Part shown: positions 53,202 through 62,432 of the stretch, one piece after another | How positions within the stretch are numbered: the stretch's first letter is position 1 | Layout: each line of letters begins with the position of its first letter | Assembly: GCA_963830565.1 (NCBI GenBank) | Contig: CAWHMO010000003.1 | Location: 186,001 to 250,000 of the forward strand | DNA: 64,000 bases | Direction: 5' to 3' | DNA from: DATFDN01 sp963830565 | Lineage (GTDB): Bacteria > Pseudomonadota > Alphaproteobacteria > Acetobacterales > Acetobacteraceae | Position numbers and translations under genes: made by a program | The notes under the pieces: model-generated | What the model saw: the letters and a program-made list of their open reading frames with translations, nothing else | What the model was told of the DNA's origin: nothing | Databases searched by the model: none

Positions 53202-54452
53202 CTACTCCGCCGTGCGCGCCTCCTCCACCGTCTCCGGCATCTTCAGCCACACCAAGGCCAAGCCCGTCGCCGCCACCGCCGCCAGGGCGAGAAAGCCCAC
53301 CGTGAAGCCGAGGCTCTGGGCGAGGAAGCCGATCGCGGTGGTGCTGGCGGTGGCGCCGAGGCCGGAGATCGTGCTGACGCCGCCGAGCGAGAAGTTGTAG
53401 CGCCCGGTGCCCTTGGTGCAGTCGGCCACGATCAGCGGGCTCAGGATGCCGATCACGGCCGCGGTCAGCCCGCCCAGGACCTGCACGCCCACCAGGAACC
53501 AGGGCCCGATCGCCAGGGCGAACAGGACGGCGCGCGCGAGCAGGGCGGCGAAGGCAGCGGCCAGCAGCCATTTCCGTCCCCACTCGTCGGCCTTGCGCGC
53601 GATCCAGGCGGCGATCAGCGCGGTGACGAGCTGCGGCACCACCACCAGCGCCGCGACCACGATCTCGGATTCGAACTGGAAGTTCGCGGCGAGCCGCTCC
53701 CCGGCGAGCGGCAGCATCGAGGCATTGGCGAACTGGAACACGAACAGGCACAGCGCGAAGATGAGCAGCCGGCGGTTGCGGACGAGCTCGTGCCAGCGGG
53801 CGACGCCGGGCTCTTTGCGTCCCGCGGCGCCGCGGGCGCGCGCGTAGTCGATCTCCCTGCCGTCGATCAGCCACAAGGCGAGGAACGCCGGGATGCACAG
53901 TCCGGCGGCGGCGAGGAACGGCGCGCCCGGCGAAACGAAATGGCCGATCGCCCCCATCCCGGCGGCAGTGGCGGCGTTGCCGAATGAATCGTAGCGGTGG
54001 TTGCGCCCGACCCGCGTGTGATAGGCGCGGTGGCCGACCAGCCCGAGCCCGATCGCCGCCACCGCGGTCCGCACCGCCCCGCCGGTGATACCGTGCATGA
54101 ACTCGCCGGCCAGCACCGGCAGGTAGCTGGGGAAGAAGCCGATGAGCAGCGACCCGGCGGCGATCAGCACCAGACAGGCCGCGATCACCAGGCGCTTGCG
54201 CCGCGTCCAGTCCACCAGCGCCCCGGCCGGCGTCTGCGTCGCCAGGGCGACCGCGCTGTTGACCGTGAGCACCGTGCCGATGGCGCCCTGCGCCCAGCCG
54301 TGCTGGGCGAGGTAGACGGAGACGAACGGACCGAACGCGGTCTCCACGTCGGCGATGCAGAAGTTCAGCCAGTCGAGCCCACGCTGGCTGCGCGCCGAGG
54401 GAGAAGCCGGCGGCTTCTTGTCGAGGGAGACGGCGACCCGATCCGCGGCCAT
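53202..54452 (-). CDS. MFS transporter
   Basis: A 416-residue membrane protein with twelve hydrophobic segments. Loop motif DWTRRKRL between helices 2 and 3 is the MFS signature (G-x-x-x-D/R-x-G/R-R/K type). LNFCIADVETAFGPFVSVYL and RYNFSLGGVSTISGLGATAS resemble a drug- or sugar-efflux subgroup, and the substrate is unknown. I start at ATG 54452; upstream in-frame codons are antisense to the GGDEF-EAL leader. Its 3' end lies over the truncated toxin. Confidence 0.85.
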   Translation of the reverse strand: MAADRVAVSLDKKPPASPSARSQRGLDWLNFCIADVETAFGPFVSVYLAQHGWAQGAIGTVLTVNSAVALATQTPAGALVDWTRRKRLVIAACLVLIAAGSLLIGFFPSYLPVLAGEFMHGITGGAVRTAVAAIGLGLVGHRAYHTRVGRNHRYDSFGNAATAAGMGAIGHFVSPGAPFLAAAGLCIPAFLALWLIDGREIDYARARGAAGRKEPGVARWHELVRNRRLLIFALCLFVFQFANASMLPLAGERLAANFQFESEIVVAALVVVPQLVTALIAAWIARKADEWGRKWLLAAAFAALLARAVLFALAIGPWFLVGVQVLGGLTAAVIGILSPLIVADCTKGTGRYNFSLGGVSTISGLGATASTTAIGFLAQSLGFTVGFLALAAVAATGLALVWLKMPETVEEARTAE

Positions 54453-54654
54453 GCCGGGCAGAACGGGACCGGCGGGTTTCGGTTGTCGGCCACGTCGATG
54501 GGCCTCTTGGAAAAGTTGGCGTGTTCCTGGCCTCCCCACCCCCTCCCGCCACGGCCTTAATTCACGCTTAAGTTACCAATTTCGGATCAGCTACAAACCG
54601 ACGCGAAATTCCGGGGGCCTGTGCGCCCGTCGATCCTGTTCCAAGGTAGGCGCC

Positions 54655-56886
54655 ATGAGGCTCGACCAGCCGAGCGACTTCGCTACCGCCGCCGGCGGCG
54701 CGTCCCTGGCCGAGCCCCTCGATACCCTTGCGTTTGCCGCCTTGGGCCGGATCCCAGAGGGCATCGACGCCCGTCAGGTCGCCGAGATCCTCGAGAAGTC
54801 GCTCAACGCGATCCTGGTGCATCGTGACGGCCGCCTCCTCTACGTCAACCAGGCCTATGCAAGGCTGAACGGATACAGCACGCCCGCCGAGGCGATCGCG
54901 CGGCACGTCATCGGCCGGGATGTCCATCCGGCGGACCGCGCGCTGGTGCGAGAACGCATCGCCGCCCGGGTTCGCGGCGAGGAAACTTCGGCGCATTACG
55001 AGTTCCGCCTGCTGCGCCCTGATGGCGACGTGATCTGGGTCGAGTGCCTCGCGAGCCAGATCATGTGGGACGGCGCGCCCGCGCTCCTGGGCGCATACCA
55101 CGACGTCACCGCGCGCAAGCGCGCCGAGGAGGCCCTGCGCCGGTCGGAGCGGCTGTTTGCGACCGTGTTCCGGAACAGCCCGGACGTCATCATGCTCAGC
55201 ACCCTCGCCGATGGGAAGCTGATCGACGTGAACGAGGCATTTCTGCAGGTCTTTGGCGGCACGAGATCGGCGGTGATCGGGCGCACCACCGCCGACCTGC
55301 GGCTCTGGAGCGGCAGCCCGGGCGGTCGGGAGGACTTGGTCGCGGCGCTGCGCCGCAACGGGCGGGCACGCGACATGCTGCTCAGCGTGCCGGGACCGTC
55401 GGGGGAGGCCATCGATCTGTCCATCTCCGCCGAATTGCTGCAGATCGACGGAGAGGAGCTGATCCTGTCCGTCTGCCGCGACGTGACCGAGCGGCGCCGG
55501 GCGGAAGCGCGGATCGCGCATATGGCGCATCACGATCCGCTGACGGGTCTGGCGAACCGCGTGCTGTTCCAGAGCCGGCTGGAGCAGGCCTTCACGTCCG
55601 AGCGCCGCTTCGGCGTGCTGGCCCTTGACCTCGACCGGTTCAAGGAAGTCAACGAGACATTCGGCCATGTGACCGGTGACGCTCTCCTCAAGCAGGTCGC
55701 GGGCCGGCTTGGTGCGTGCGTGCGCGACGAGGACACGGTGGCCCGGCTTGGCGGGGACGAGTTCGCGATCATCCAGCTCTCCCGACGTCAGCCCGCCGGC
55801 GCGATAGCGCTCGCCCAACGCATCGTGCAGCGTCTTGCCCAGCCGTTCGAAGTGGAAGGACGCCAGGTCCTGGTGGGGGCCAGCGTCGGCATCGCGGCCG
55901 CTCCGCGCGACGGTGCCGATGCCGCCGCGGTGCTGGGCGCCGCGGAACTCGCGCTCGCCCGAGCCAAGCACGCCGCTCGCGGTGCATGGCAGGAATTCGA
56001 GCCAACGATCGAGGGCGAGGTGCAGGCGCGCAGGCGGCTTGACGTGGAGCTTCGCCGCGCCGTTGCGGCCGAGGAGTTCGAGCTGTTCTTTCAGCCGCTA
56101 GTCGATCTCCGGGAGCGGCGGTTCGCCGGCTGCGAGGCGTTGCTGCGCTGGCGCCATCCGGCCCGTGGCCTGATCGGCCCAGGGGAGTTCGTGCAGGCCG
56201 CCGAGGAGAGCGGTCTCATTCTCCGACTTGGTGCATGGGCCCTGCACCGTGCCTGCGCCGAGGCGGCGCGCTGGCCGGGGCGGCTGAAGGTGGCGGTCAA
56301 CATCTCTCCCGCGCAGCTCCGGTTGCGCGGGCTGGTCGAGGAGGTTCGCGCGGCCCTCGACCGGTCCGGGCTGAGCCCGGAGCGGCTGGAGCTGGAAGTG
56401 ACCGAGTCGGTCGTGCTCGAAGACACCCAGGAGACGATGGCCACCCTGCGCCGCCTCAAGTCGATGGGCGTTTCGCTCGCACTTGATGATTTCGGGACCG
56501 GCTATTCCTCGCTCGGCTCGTTGGTACGGTTCCCGTTCGACCGGGTTAAGATCGATCGATCCTTCGTTGCTGGCCTCGGAAAACGGGCCGATTGCACCGC
56601 GATCGTCCGGGCGGTGGCGGGGCTCTGCGCCACGCTTCGATTGGCCACCACCGCCGAAGGCATCGAGACGGCGGAGCAGTTGGCGATGCTGACGGATGAA
56701 GACGTGCCGGAAGGACAGGGATACCTGTTCAGCATCCCGCGGCCAAGCCAGGAAATGGCTGACATGCTACGGGATGGCCCGGATTGGCCGAACCCGCCAC
56801 CGCTATGCCCGAGCTTGGCCCAGGCACCCGCGTCTTCGTCCGGTTGTGCTCCAGGCCGTGGGTGGCCGGGCCACGCCCGGCCATGA
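54655..56886 (+). CDS. PAS-PAS-GGDEF-EAL c-di-GMP signalling protein
   Basis: A 743-residue cytoplasmic protein. PAS domains lie at about 45-160 (NAILVHRDGRLLYVNQAYAR) and 170-285 (VFRNSPDVIMLSTLADGKLI). The GGDEF domain (DPLTGLANRVLFQSRLEQAF) has an intact catalytic loop LGGDEFAIIQ near residue 366. The EAL domain has CEALLRWRHP near 493 and DDFGTGYSSLGSL, so synthesis and breakdown of c-di-GMP are both possible. ATG 54655 begins MRLDQPSDF. The C-end after residue 705 is low-complexity and non-conserved. It is divergent from the MFS gene. Confidence 0.9.
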   Translation: MRLDQPSDFATAAGGASLAEPLDTLAFAALGRIPEGIDARQVAEILEKSLNAILVHRDGRLLYVNQAYARLNGYSTPAEAIARHVIGRDVHPADRALVRERIAARVRGEETSAHYEFRLLRPDGDVIWVECLASQIMWDGAPALLGAYHDVTARKRAEEALRRSERLFATVFRNSPDVIMLSTLADGKLIDVNEAFLQVFGGTRSAVIGRTTADLRLWSGSPGGREDLVAALRRNGRARDMLLSVPGPSGEAIDLSISAELLQIDGEELILSVCRDVTERRRAEARIAHMAHHDPLTGLANRVLFQSRLEQAFTSERRFGVLALDLDRFKEVNETFGHVTGDALLKQVAGRLGACVRDEDTVARLGGDEFAIIQLSRRQPAGAIALAQRIVQRLAQPFEVEGRQVLVGASVGIAAAPRDGADAAAVLGAAELALARAKHAARGAWQEFEPTIEGEVQARRRLDVELRRAVAAEEFELFFQPLVDLRERRFAGCEALLRWRHPARGLIGPGEFVQAAEESGLILRLGAWALHRACAEAARWPGRLKVAVNISPAQLRLRGLVEEVRAALDRSGLSPERLELEVTESVVLEDTQETMATLRRLKSMGVSLALDDFGTGYSSLGSLVRFPFDRVKIDRSFVAGLGKRADCTAIVRAVAGLCATLRLATTAEGIETAEQLAMLTDEDVPEGQGYLFSIPRPSQEMADMLRDGPDWPNPPPLCPSLAQAPASSSGCAPGRGWPGHARP

Positions 56887-56920
56887 CGGTGGGATCGGTC
56901 AAACCTAGATGCCGCTGGCC

Positions 56921-57178
56921 CTACTGCACCAGCGCGGGCACCATCTCGTGCTGGAGGATCGCGGCGATTGCCACCTCCCGGTCCCCCGCGACGGCCATCG
57001 GCGTGCCGTCGGCGGCGTGGATTGCGTAGCCCATCTCGCCGTTGATCATAGTCGGGCGAATATAGGCGATCTGCTGCAGGCCGAGCTGCGCGAGCTGAGC
57101 CTCGGACAGGTGGCGGATATCGAACTTGGCGCGCATCGCTCCGGCGGCCTCGCCCGGATCATTCATGTTCGTGTTCAT
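56921..57178 (-). CDS. DUF1150 family protein
   Basis: An 85-residue soluble protein of a small alphaproteobacterial family often placed after hsp20. It has RHLSEAQLAQLGLQQIAYIR and GYAIHAADGTPMAVAGDREV followed by AIAAILQHEMVPALVQ. Function unknown, probably linked to protein homeostasis by context. ATG 57178 (MNTNMNDPGE) was preferred over the longer start. The Hsp20 gene ends 56 bases upstream. Confidence 0.85.
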   Translation of the reverse strand: MNTNMNDPGEAAGAMRAKFDIRHLSEAQLAQLGLQQIAYIRPTMINGEMGYAIHAADGTPMAVAGDREVAIAAILQHEMVPALVQ

Positions 57179-57234
57179 CGTCTTACTCTCCTCGCGCCGG
57201 TCCGATTTGCGGCCCCGGCGTGTGTTGATCGCGG

Positions 57235-57703
57235 TCACTCCGGCTCAGCTTCGCCTTCGACCAGGCGGGTCGAACGCGCGCCGGGGGCCGTCGTCTTGCG
57301 CCCGATCTCGATCGTCTTCACCCGAGGCTCCGGCTGCGGGCGGGCCAGATCGATATTGAGCAGCCCGTTGTCGAGCCAGGCGTTCTTCACCTCGATTCCC
57401 TCGGCCAGCACGAAAGCCCGCTGGAACTGCCGCGCGGCGATGCCGCGGTGCAGGAATACCCGCTCCTGCGCGTCGTCCGTTTGCCGACCCCGAATCACAA
57501 GCTGGTTGTCTTCCTGCGTGATCTGGAGATCGTCCATCGTGAAGCCGGCAACGGCGAGCGTGATGCGAAGGCCCGTCGGACTGATCTGTTCGATGTTAGT
57601 ACGGCGGATAGCCGTCGGCCGAGGTCTTGGATGCCCGTTCAAGCATCTGCTCGAGGTGATCGAAGCCCAGGAACATCGGCGAAGTGAATAAGCGCGTAGT
57701 CAT
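57235..57703 (-). pseudogene. small heat shock protein Hsp20, one-base frameshift
   Basis: Restored, about 155 residues. N-end TTRLFTSPMFLGFDHLEQML is typical of IbpA-type proteins. The alpha-crystallin domain spans from NIEQISPTGLRITLAVAGF through VFLHRGIAARQFQRAF to LDNGLLNIDLARPQPEPRV. The C-terminal IEIG motif (KTIEIGRK) is present. At about 57598 one extra base separates YPPY from NIEQ, so as given the gene stops at once after YPPY. A product from an internal start at 57642 would lack the N-terminal arm. It is paired with DUF1150 downstream. Confidence 0.85.
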
Positions 57704-57881
57704 TGGCCCCCTCTATGCCAGAGCGAAGCATCCGCCGGAGCCCGTTAGCGGCACCCCAGCACGCAACGAAGTGGGTTGCGGCAGCCTGATTCGCAAGAGG
57801 CCGGCGTCCAGCTCGGCAGCTTGAAGAACCATGGCGCCCGCCGTACGTTCAGGGCCCTGGATTGAGCAAGGGGATCACGCC

Positions 57882-58067
57882 ATGGCCGACGACACAGCGC
57901 GCATGAACTCCGGCCCCGCGAACCCTGGCGACGAGGCGCCGCCGGGCACGCCTGGAACCGGCGAGGATGTGTGCCCGGAGTGCCACGGCACCGGCAAGGT
58001 CCAGTCGGGAGAGTGCCCGGCCTGCGGCGGCACCGGCAAGATCGTCCGGGCGATCGGCGGCGCCTGA
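57882..58067 (+). CDS. small DnaJ-type zinc-finger protein
   Basis: A 61-residue protein with two CxxCxGxG motifs, CPECHGTGKVQ and CPACGGTGKIV, as in the DnaJ zinc-binding region, preceded by an acidic/proline-rich stretch. Two such motifs can form one zinc site. ATG 57882 was chosen for its ribosome-binding site AAGGGGA. It is divergent from hsp20, so a chaperone-related role is plausible. It is convergent with hpnG, five bases away. Confidence 0.7.
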   Translation: MADDTARMNSGPANPGDEAPPGTPGTGEDVCPECHGTGKVQSGECPACGGTGKIVRAIGGA

Positions 58068-58071
58068 TCCG

Positions 58072-58755
58072 CTACGGAGCAGGGCGACGATCGGCCGTGG
58101 TCTGAACCGCGGCGACGCGATCGGACAACGCTCGACGCGCCCGGGCAGCTTCTCCGGCGAGGTGCAGTAGCGCGGGGATTTGGCTTGGCGCGCGGACCAC
58201 CGAACCCGCCACACGGGCCAGCCCGATGCGGCCGGCCTGAGAGAGTGCCGCCAGCGCCGCCGGCGGCAGGGCAATGCCGGCCGGGTCGCAGATCGCGCGC
58301 AGGACAGCGAAACGCAGCCTAAGCGCCGAGGCGATCTCGGCCACCGGCCCGCTCTCCAGATCGAGCGCCGCGCAGCCTGTCTGAATCCATAGGCGGCGCT
58401 TGGCGTCGACGCTCGCCGCCACGGTCTCAACGCCGAGCAGGCAATGCGCGGTCGGACCGCCCAACCATGCCGAGAGCGGGGGATTGGCCCGCAGCCGCAC
58501 GCCTTCGGCTACGACCGCTTCGGGCACCAGCAGCGTGCCCGCCGTCAGCTCCGGGTCGAGACCTCCTGCTAGCCCGAAGCTCACCAGCGCGTTGGCGCCC
58601 TGCTCGGCCAAGCCGCGTGCCGCCGCGCGCGCGCCCGCGGCCGTGCCGCCGCCGACCGCCACCGCCCAGCCCAGGCGTCGGGCGATCCGCGCCTCCGCCG
58701 CGAGTCCGGTGACGATCCCGATCCGCTCAGAATCCGACCGATACAACGGGATCAT
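58072..58755 (-). CDS. hpnG: hopanoid biosynthesis phosphorylase (adenosylhopane nucleosidase) HpnG
   Basis: A 227-residue nucleoside phosphorylase-like protein. In hopanoid biosynthesis HpnG removes adenine from adenosylhopane to give ribosylhopane. The opening GIVTGLAAEARIARRLG and the LVSFGLAGGLDPELTAGTLL block are diagnostic, and LDLESGPVAEIA carries the base-site region. It is the last gene of a three-gene block; its start overlaps the shc stop by 29 bases. Confidence 0.92.
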   Translation of the reverse strand: MIPLYRSDSERIGIVTGLAAEARIARRLGWAVAVGGGTAAGARAAARGLAEQGANALVSFGLAGGLDPELTAGTLLVPEAVVAEGVRLRANPPLSAWLGGPTAHCLLGVETVAASVDAKRRLWIQTGCAALDLESGPVAEIASALRLRFAVLRAICDPAGIALPPAALAALSQAGRIGLARVAGSVVRAPSQIPALLHLAGEAARARRALSDRVAAVQTTADRRPAP

Positions 58756-60658
58756 TGCCCCGCCGGAGATTGCGATATCGCGCCAGGGCCAGCAGGGGGA
58801 AATACAGCCGATAGCCGTGATAGCGCAGATAGAACACGCGCGGGAAACCGACGGCGGTGAAGGGCAGCTCGGTCCATTCCCCGTCCGGGCGTTGCGTGCG
58901 GGTCAGGTAGGCGACGCCGCGCGCCACCGCCGGATGATCGACCTTGCCGGCCGCCATCAAGCCGAGCAACGCCCAGGCGGTCTGGCTTGGCGTGCTCTCG
59001 TGGTAGCGTCCGGGTGGGGCGTCCGCGTAGGTCTCCTCGTCCTCGCCCCAGCCGCCGTCGGGGCGCTGGACCGACAGCAGGAAACTGACCCCCCGGCGGA
59101 TAGCGGGATCGTCATGCGCCAGCCCGGCGACGTTCAGGGCGCACAGCACCGACCAGGTGCCGTAGATGTAGTTGGTACCCCAGCGCCCGAACCAGCTGCC
59201 GTCCGGCTCCTGCTCGTCCCGCAGGAAGCCGATCGCGCGCCGAATCACCGGGTTCTCGGCGCTCATGCCGGCTTGCGCGAGGAACGAGACGCAGCGTGCG
59301 GTGACGTCCGCCGTCGGCGGATCGAGCAGCGCGCCGTGGTCGGCGAACGGGATGTGGTTCAAGTAGAGATGCGTGTTTTCCGGCTCGAAGGCACCCCATC
59401 CGCCGTCGCTCGACTGCATTCCGATCACCCAGGCCCGGGCGCTCTGAAGCGTTTCGGCCTGCGCGGGGTCGCCCTGGCGATCCAGCAGCATGCCCACGAC
59501 CGCGGTGTCATCGACATCCGGATAGTAATCGTTCCTGTATTGGAACGCCCAGCCGCCGGGCGGCACGCCGGGGCGGCGCACCGCCCAGTCGCCGACCATG
59601 TCGGTGATCTGCCGCCGGCGCAGCCAATCGCAGGCGGCGTCCACCTCCCTGGAGCCCTGCGGCCATGCCTCGGCCAAGGCGTGGCCGGCGAGGCTGGTGT
59701 CCCAGACCGGCGAGAGGCAGGGCTGGCAATAGGCGCGCGCCTCCTCCACGACCAGCAGCTTGCGCACCGCTTCCCAGGCGGTGGCCGCGGGCGGCGCGTC
59801 AGGCGAGAACCCGAGCGTGTCGAACATCATCACGCTGTTGGCGATGGCCGGATAGATGCCGCCCAAACCATCCTCGCCGTTCAGCCGCTCGGTGACGAAG
59901 GCCACGGCGCGCTCGATCGCGCGCTGGCGGGTGCGCGCGGGAAACGCCGGCTCGGCCATGCGCAGCGCGGTATCGAGGTGCTTGAAGACGCGTCCCCAGG
60001 GCGAACGGTAGGGGCCGCGAATCCAGTCGCCCACCCGCTCCGGCGGATGGCGGAACAGTTCGCGCACCGTGACATGGCGCGGGTTGCGGGCGCGCGGGCG
60101 TAGCGCCATCAGCACCAGCAGCGGCACGATTACCGTGCGCGACCAGTAGGACACCTTGCTCAGGTGGAACGGGAACCACAGCGGCAGGTGCATGATCTCG
60201 ACCGGCATGATCGGGACCGCCCGCCACGGCACTTCACCGAACAGCGCGAGCTGGGCGCGGGTGAACACGTTGGTCCGCTCCGCCCCTCCGGCGGCAAGGA
60301 TCGCGGCGCGGGCGCGCGTCATATGCGGGGCGTCGGGCGGATCGCCGAGGCAGCGCAGGGCGAAATAGGCTTTGACGCTGCACGACAGGTCGAAGGCGCC
60401 ATCGTGGAACAACGGCCAGCCGCCATGGGCGCCCTGCGTGTCGCGCAGATAGACGCCGATCTTCGCCTCCAGTGCGGGGTCGATTCGATCGAGAAAGTGC
60501 TCCAGCAGCACGTACTCGGCCGGGATCGTGGCGTCCGCCTCCAGCTCGAACACGAAGTGCCCGTCGCCGCGCTGCCGACGCGCGAGAGCGGCGGCGGCGC
60601 GCGACACGCTGCCGGCCAGGCTATCGGCGCAAGTCAATGTCTCGGCGTTCATCGGCAA
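58727..60658 (-). CDS. shc: squalene-hopene cyclase
   Basis: A 643-residue monotopic membrane enzyme that cyclises squalene to hopene. The catalytic DVDDTA (DxDD) is near residue 381, and QW repeats occur throughout (QPDGGWGEDEETY-type; PDGSWFGRWGTNYIYGTWS). Length and start fit the family; ATG 60652 is an alternative two codons in. It lies five bases downstream of hpnE and overlaps hpnG, so the three are one operon. Hopenes stabilise the outer membrane of many Acetobacteraceae. Confidence 0.96.
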   Translation of the reverse strand: MPMNAETLTCADSLAGSVSRAAAALARRQRGDGHFVFELEADATIPAEYVLLEHFLDRIDPALEAKIGVYLRDTQGAHGGWPLFHDGAFDLSCSVKAYFALRCLGDPPDAPHMTRARAAILAAGGAERTNVFTRAQLALFGEVPWRAVPIMPVEIMHLPLWFPFHLSKVSYWSRTVIVPLLVLMALRPRARNPRHVTVRELFRHPPERVGDWIRGPYRSPWGRVFKHLDTALRMAEPAFPARTRQRAIERAVAFVTERLNGEDGLGGIYPAIANSVMMFDTLGFSPDAPPAATAWEAVRKLLVVEEARAYCQPCLSPVWDTSLAGHALAEAWPQGSREVDAACDWLRRRQITDMVGDWAVRRPGVPPGGWAFQYRNDYYPDVDDTAVVGMLLDRQGDPAQAETLQSARAWVIGMQSSDGGWGAFEPENTHLYLNHIPFADHGALLDPPTADVTARCVSFLAQAGMSAENPVIRRAIGFLRDEQEPDGSWFGRWGTNYIYGTWSVLCALNVAGLAHDDPAIRRGVSFLLSVQRPDGGWGEDEETYADAPPGRYHESTPSQTAWALLGLMAAGKVDHPAVARGVAYLTRTQRPDGEWTELPFTAVGFPRVFYLRYHGYRLYFPLLALARYRNLRRGNDPVVSVGF

Positions 60659-60663
60659 TTGGG

Positions 60664-61914
60664 TCAGGGAGAGAGAATTACCTGCGCGGCGCGGCGGCCG
60701 GACCTGATGGCACCTTCGATCGTTGCCGGCAAGGCGGTTGCGGTCCAGTCCCCGGCGAGCGCCAGATTGGCGAGCCCGACCCGAGGACCCGGCCGGCGCC
60801 GCTCCTGCTCGGCGGTGGCGGCGAAGGTCGCGCGCTTCTCCTTCACCACCCGCCAGGGAGGCATGTCGGTCAGCCGCTGGGCGAGATCAAGGGCGGCACA
60901 CACTTCCGGCCAGACCGTGTCCGCCAGGGTCTCGGCGGGTTGATCGACGAGGCGGTTGGCGGCGCTGATCGTCACCGAGACATGTCCCTCCTTGACGAAC
61001 ACCCATTCCGCGGTCCCGCCGATCAGGCCGACGAGGCCGGCCGGGCCAGGCTTGACCGAAACACGGAAATGCAGGTTCAGGATCGCCTCGAACGCGTCGG
61101 GAGCCGACAAGCCCGGCAGGAGATTTTGGGCCACCCAGGGCGGCACGGCCAGAACCACCGCTTCCCCCGGACCTAGCTTCAGGGGGCCTTCCGCCAGGTA
61201 CAGAGCGGCCACGCGCCCATCCTCGATCCCAAGGCCGGCGACACGGCGGCTCATGCGCAGCTCCGTCCCGAGCGCGCGCAAACGCGCCAGCGCGGGGTCG
61301 ATGAAAGCGGCCGAGAGACCGGCGCGCGGAAAGCGCGGCAGGCAGGCCGCGCCGCCCAGCATCAATGTCTCGCGCACCACGGCGCCAAGCAGGCGGGCAA
61401 GGCCCGTCTCCGGCGGCGTGTTGAGGGCGGCAATGGCGAGCGGCTTCACGAGACGCTCGTAGAGCGGCCCGTGGGGCAGGGATTCGGCCACGCTGCGGTC
61501 ATCGTCGATGCCGCGCAGGTCGAGCAGGCTCAGGTACTCCCCGAGACGCGTTCCCGGCACCCGACGGCGGGCCGACAGCACCCACCAGGGCAGGCGGCCA
61601 CGGTTCGGCCGCACCGTCCAGCGTGCGTTGCTGCGCAGATCGTGGAACGGGAACATAGGTTCGGCGGGTCCGGCCAGGGCGCCGGTCCCGCCGAGCGCGT
61701 CGAGATAGGCAAAAGCAGCACTGTTTCCGCTGAGCAACAGGTGATTGCCGTTATCGATGGTCAGGCCCAGCTCGCGGTCGAAATACGACCGGCATCGCCC
61801 GCCCGCGCCCGGTCCGGCTTCGTGAACCGTCACCGGACGACCCGCCTCCGCCAGGCTCAACGCCGCTGCAAGGCCCGCCAGCCCCGCCCCGATCACATGC
61901 ACTCGGGCGGTCAT
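60664..61914 (-). CDS. hpnE: hydroxysqualene dehydroxylase HpnE (FAD-dependent)
   Basis: A 416-residue FAD-dependent amine-oxidase-like enzyme. In the hpnC-hpnD-hpnE squalene route it reduces hydroxysqualene to squalene. The dinucleotide-binding motif VHVIGAGLAGLAAALSLAE is at residues 5-23, and GNHLLLSGNSAAFAYLD and ALAGDWTATALPATIEGAIR are HpnE blocks. It supplies Shc directly downstream. The usual upstream neighbours hpnC and hpnD are missing here; instead a transposase relic starts within about 50 bases of the ATG. Confidence 0.93.
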   Translation of the reverse strand: MTARVHVIGAGLAGLAAALSLAEAGRPVTVHEAGPGAGGRCRSYFDRELGLTIDNGNHLLLSGNSAAFAYLDALGGTGALAGPAEPMFPFHDLRSNARWTVRPNRGRLPWWVLSARRRVPGTRLGEYLSLLDLRGIDDDRSVAESLPHGPLYERLVKPLAIAALNTPPETGLARLLGAVVRETLMLGGAACLPRFPRAGLSAAFIDPALARLRALGTELRMSRRVAGLGIEDGRVAALYLAEGPLKLGPGEAVVLAVPPWVAQNLLPGLSAPDAFEAILNLHFRVSVKPGPAGLVGLIGGTAEWVFVKEGHVSVTISAANRLVDQPAETLADTVWPEVCAALDLAQRLTDMPPWRVVKEKRATFAATAEQERRRPGPRVGLANLALAGDWTATALPATIEGAIRSGRRAAQVILSP

Positions 61915-61959
61915 GCGGTGGAACGTCTGGCGGACGCGGGCGTGTTGGTGTCTGCCAGG

Positions 61960-62186
61960 CAGGCGCCCACGATCAGCGCCTCGAGCTATCGAACGCGGTG
62001 CGCCGGCAGGTCTGCATGATCACCTGCCTGCGTCTCGACCCACGGCTGTTCGATCCGCCGCCGCGCCGCCGGCCCGGCACCGTGGGCCGGCCGCGCATGA
62101 TCGGACACCCGCCCAGACCAGCCAGCTCCGCCCACACCATCAGCCTGTCCATCTGGCGAGCCCGGTGCCGCCCCAGCGCCATCTGA
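61960..62186 (+). pseudogene. IS701-like transposase fragment
   Basis: Encodes LELSNAVRRQVCMITCLRLD and PRLFDPPPRRRPGTVGRPRM, resembling the middle part of IS701-type DDE transposases (RLRLDA-type, GRPR). Only about 75 residues remain, ending at a stop at 62184-62186, with no start. It lies immediately upstream of hpnE in the opposite direction. Confidence 0.45.
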
Positions 62187-62245
62187 CACCCTCCTCAGAT
62201 GGGCAGCGAATCAAGCCAGCCTGATTTCGTCAACGGGCTCCCAGG

Positions 62246-62420
62246 ATGGCCTCTTGGGCAAACTTCGCGATGCGGGGAGACCCAAACGGCCCGGGGCTGC
62301 CACTTTGGCCCCCTACGAACGCCAGATCGGGGCAGGTCTGCAAGCGGTTCTCGAAACCTAATCGCGAGTTTCATGTCAACAACTTTCGCATCTCCGAACG
62401 AATGGATCAGCCGTGGCCTC
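62246..62420 (+). pseudogene. type B carboxylesterase C-terminal remnant
   Basis: Encodes MASWANFAMRGDPNGPGLPL and a following WPPTNARSGQVCKRFSKPN, which match the C-terminal block of type B carboxylesterases (FARTGDPNGPGLPxWP). The catalytic triad part is absent. The reading frame then runs over the 3' end of the S10 peptidase gene on the other strand. It is a decayed remnant. Confidence 0.5.
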
Positions 62421-62432
62421 CGACGGAGCTTG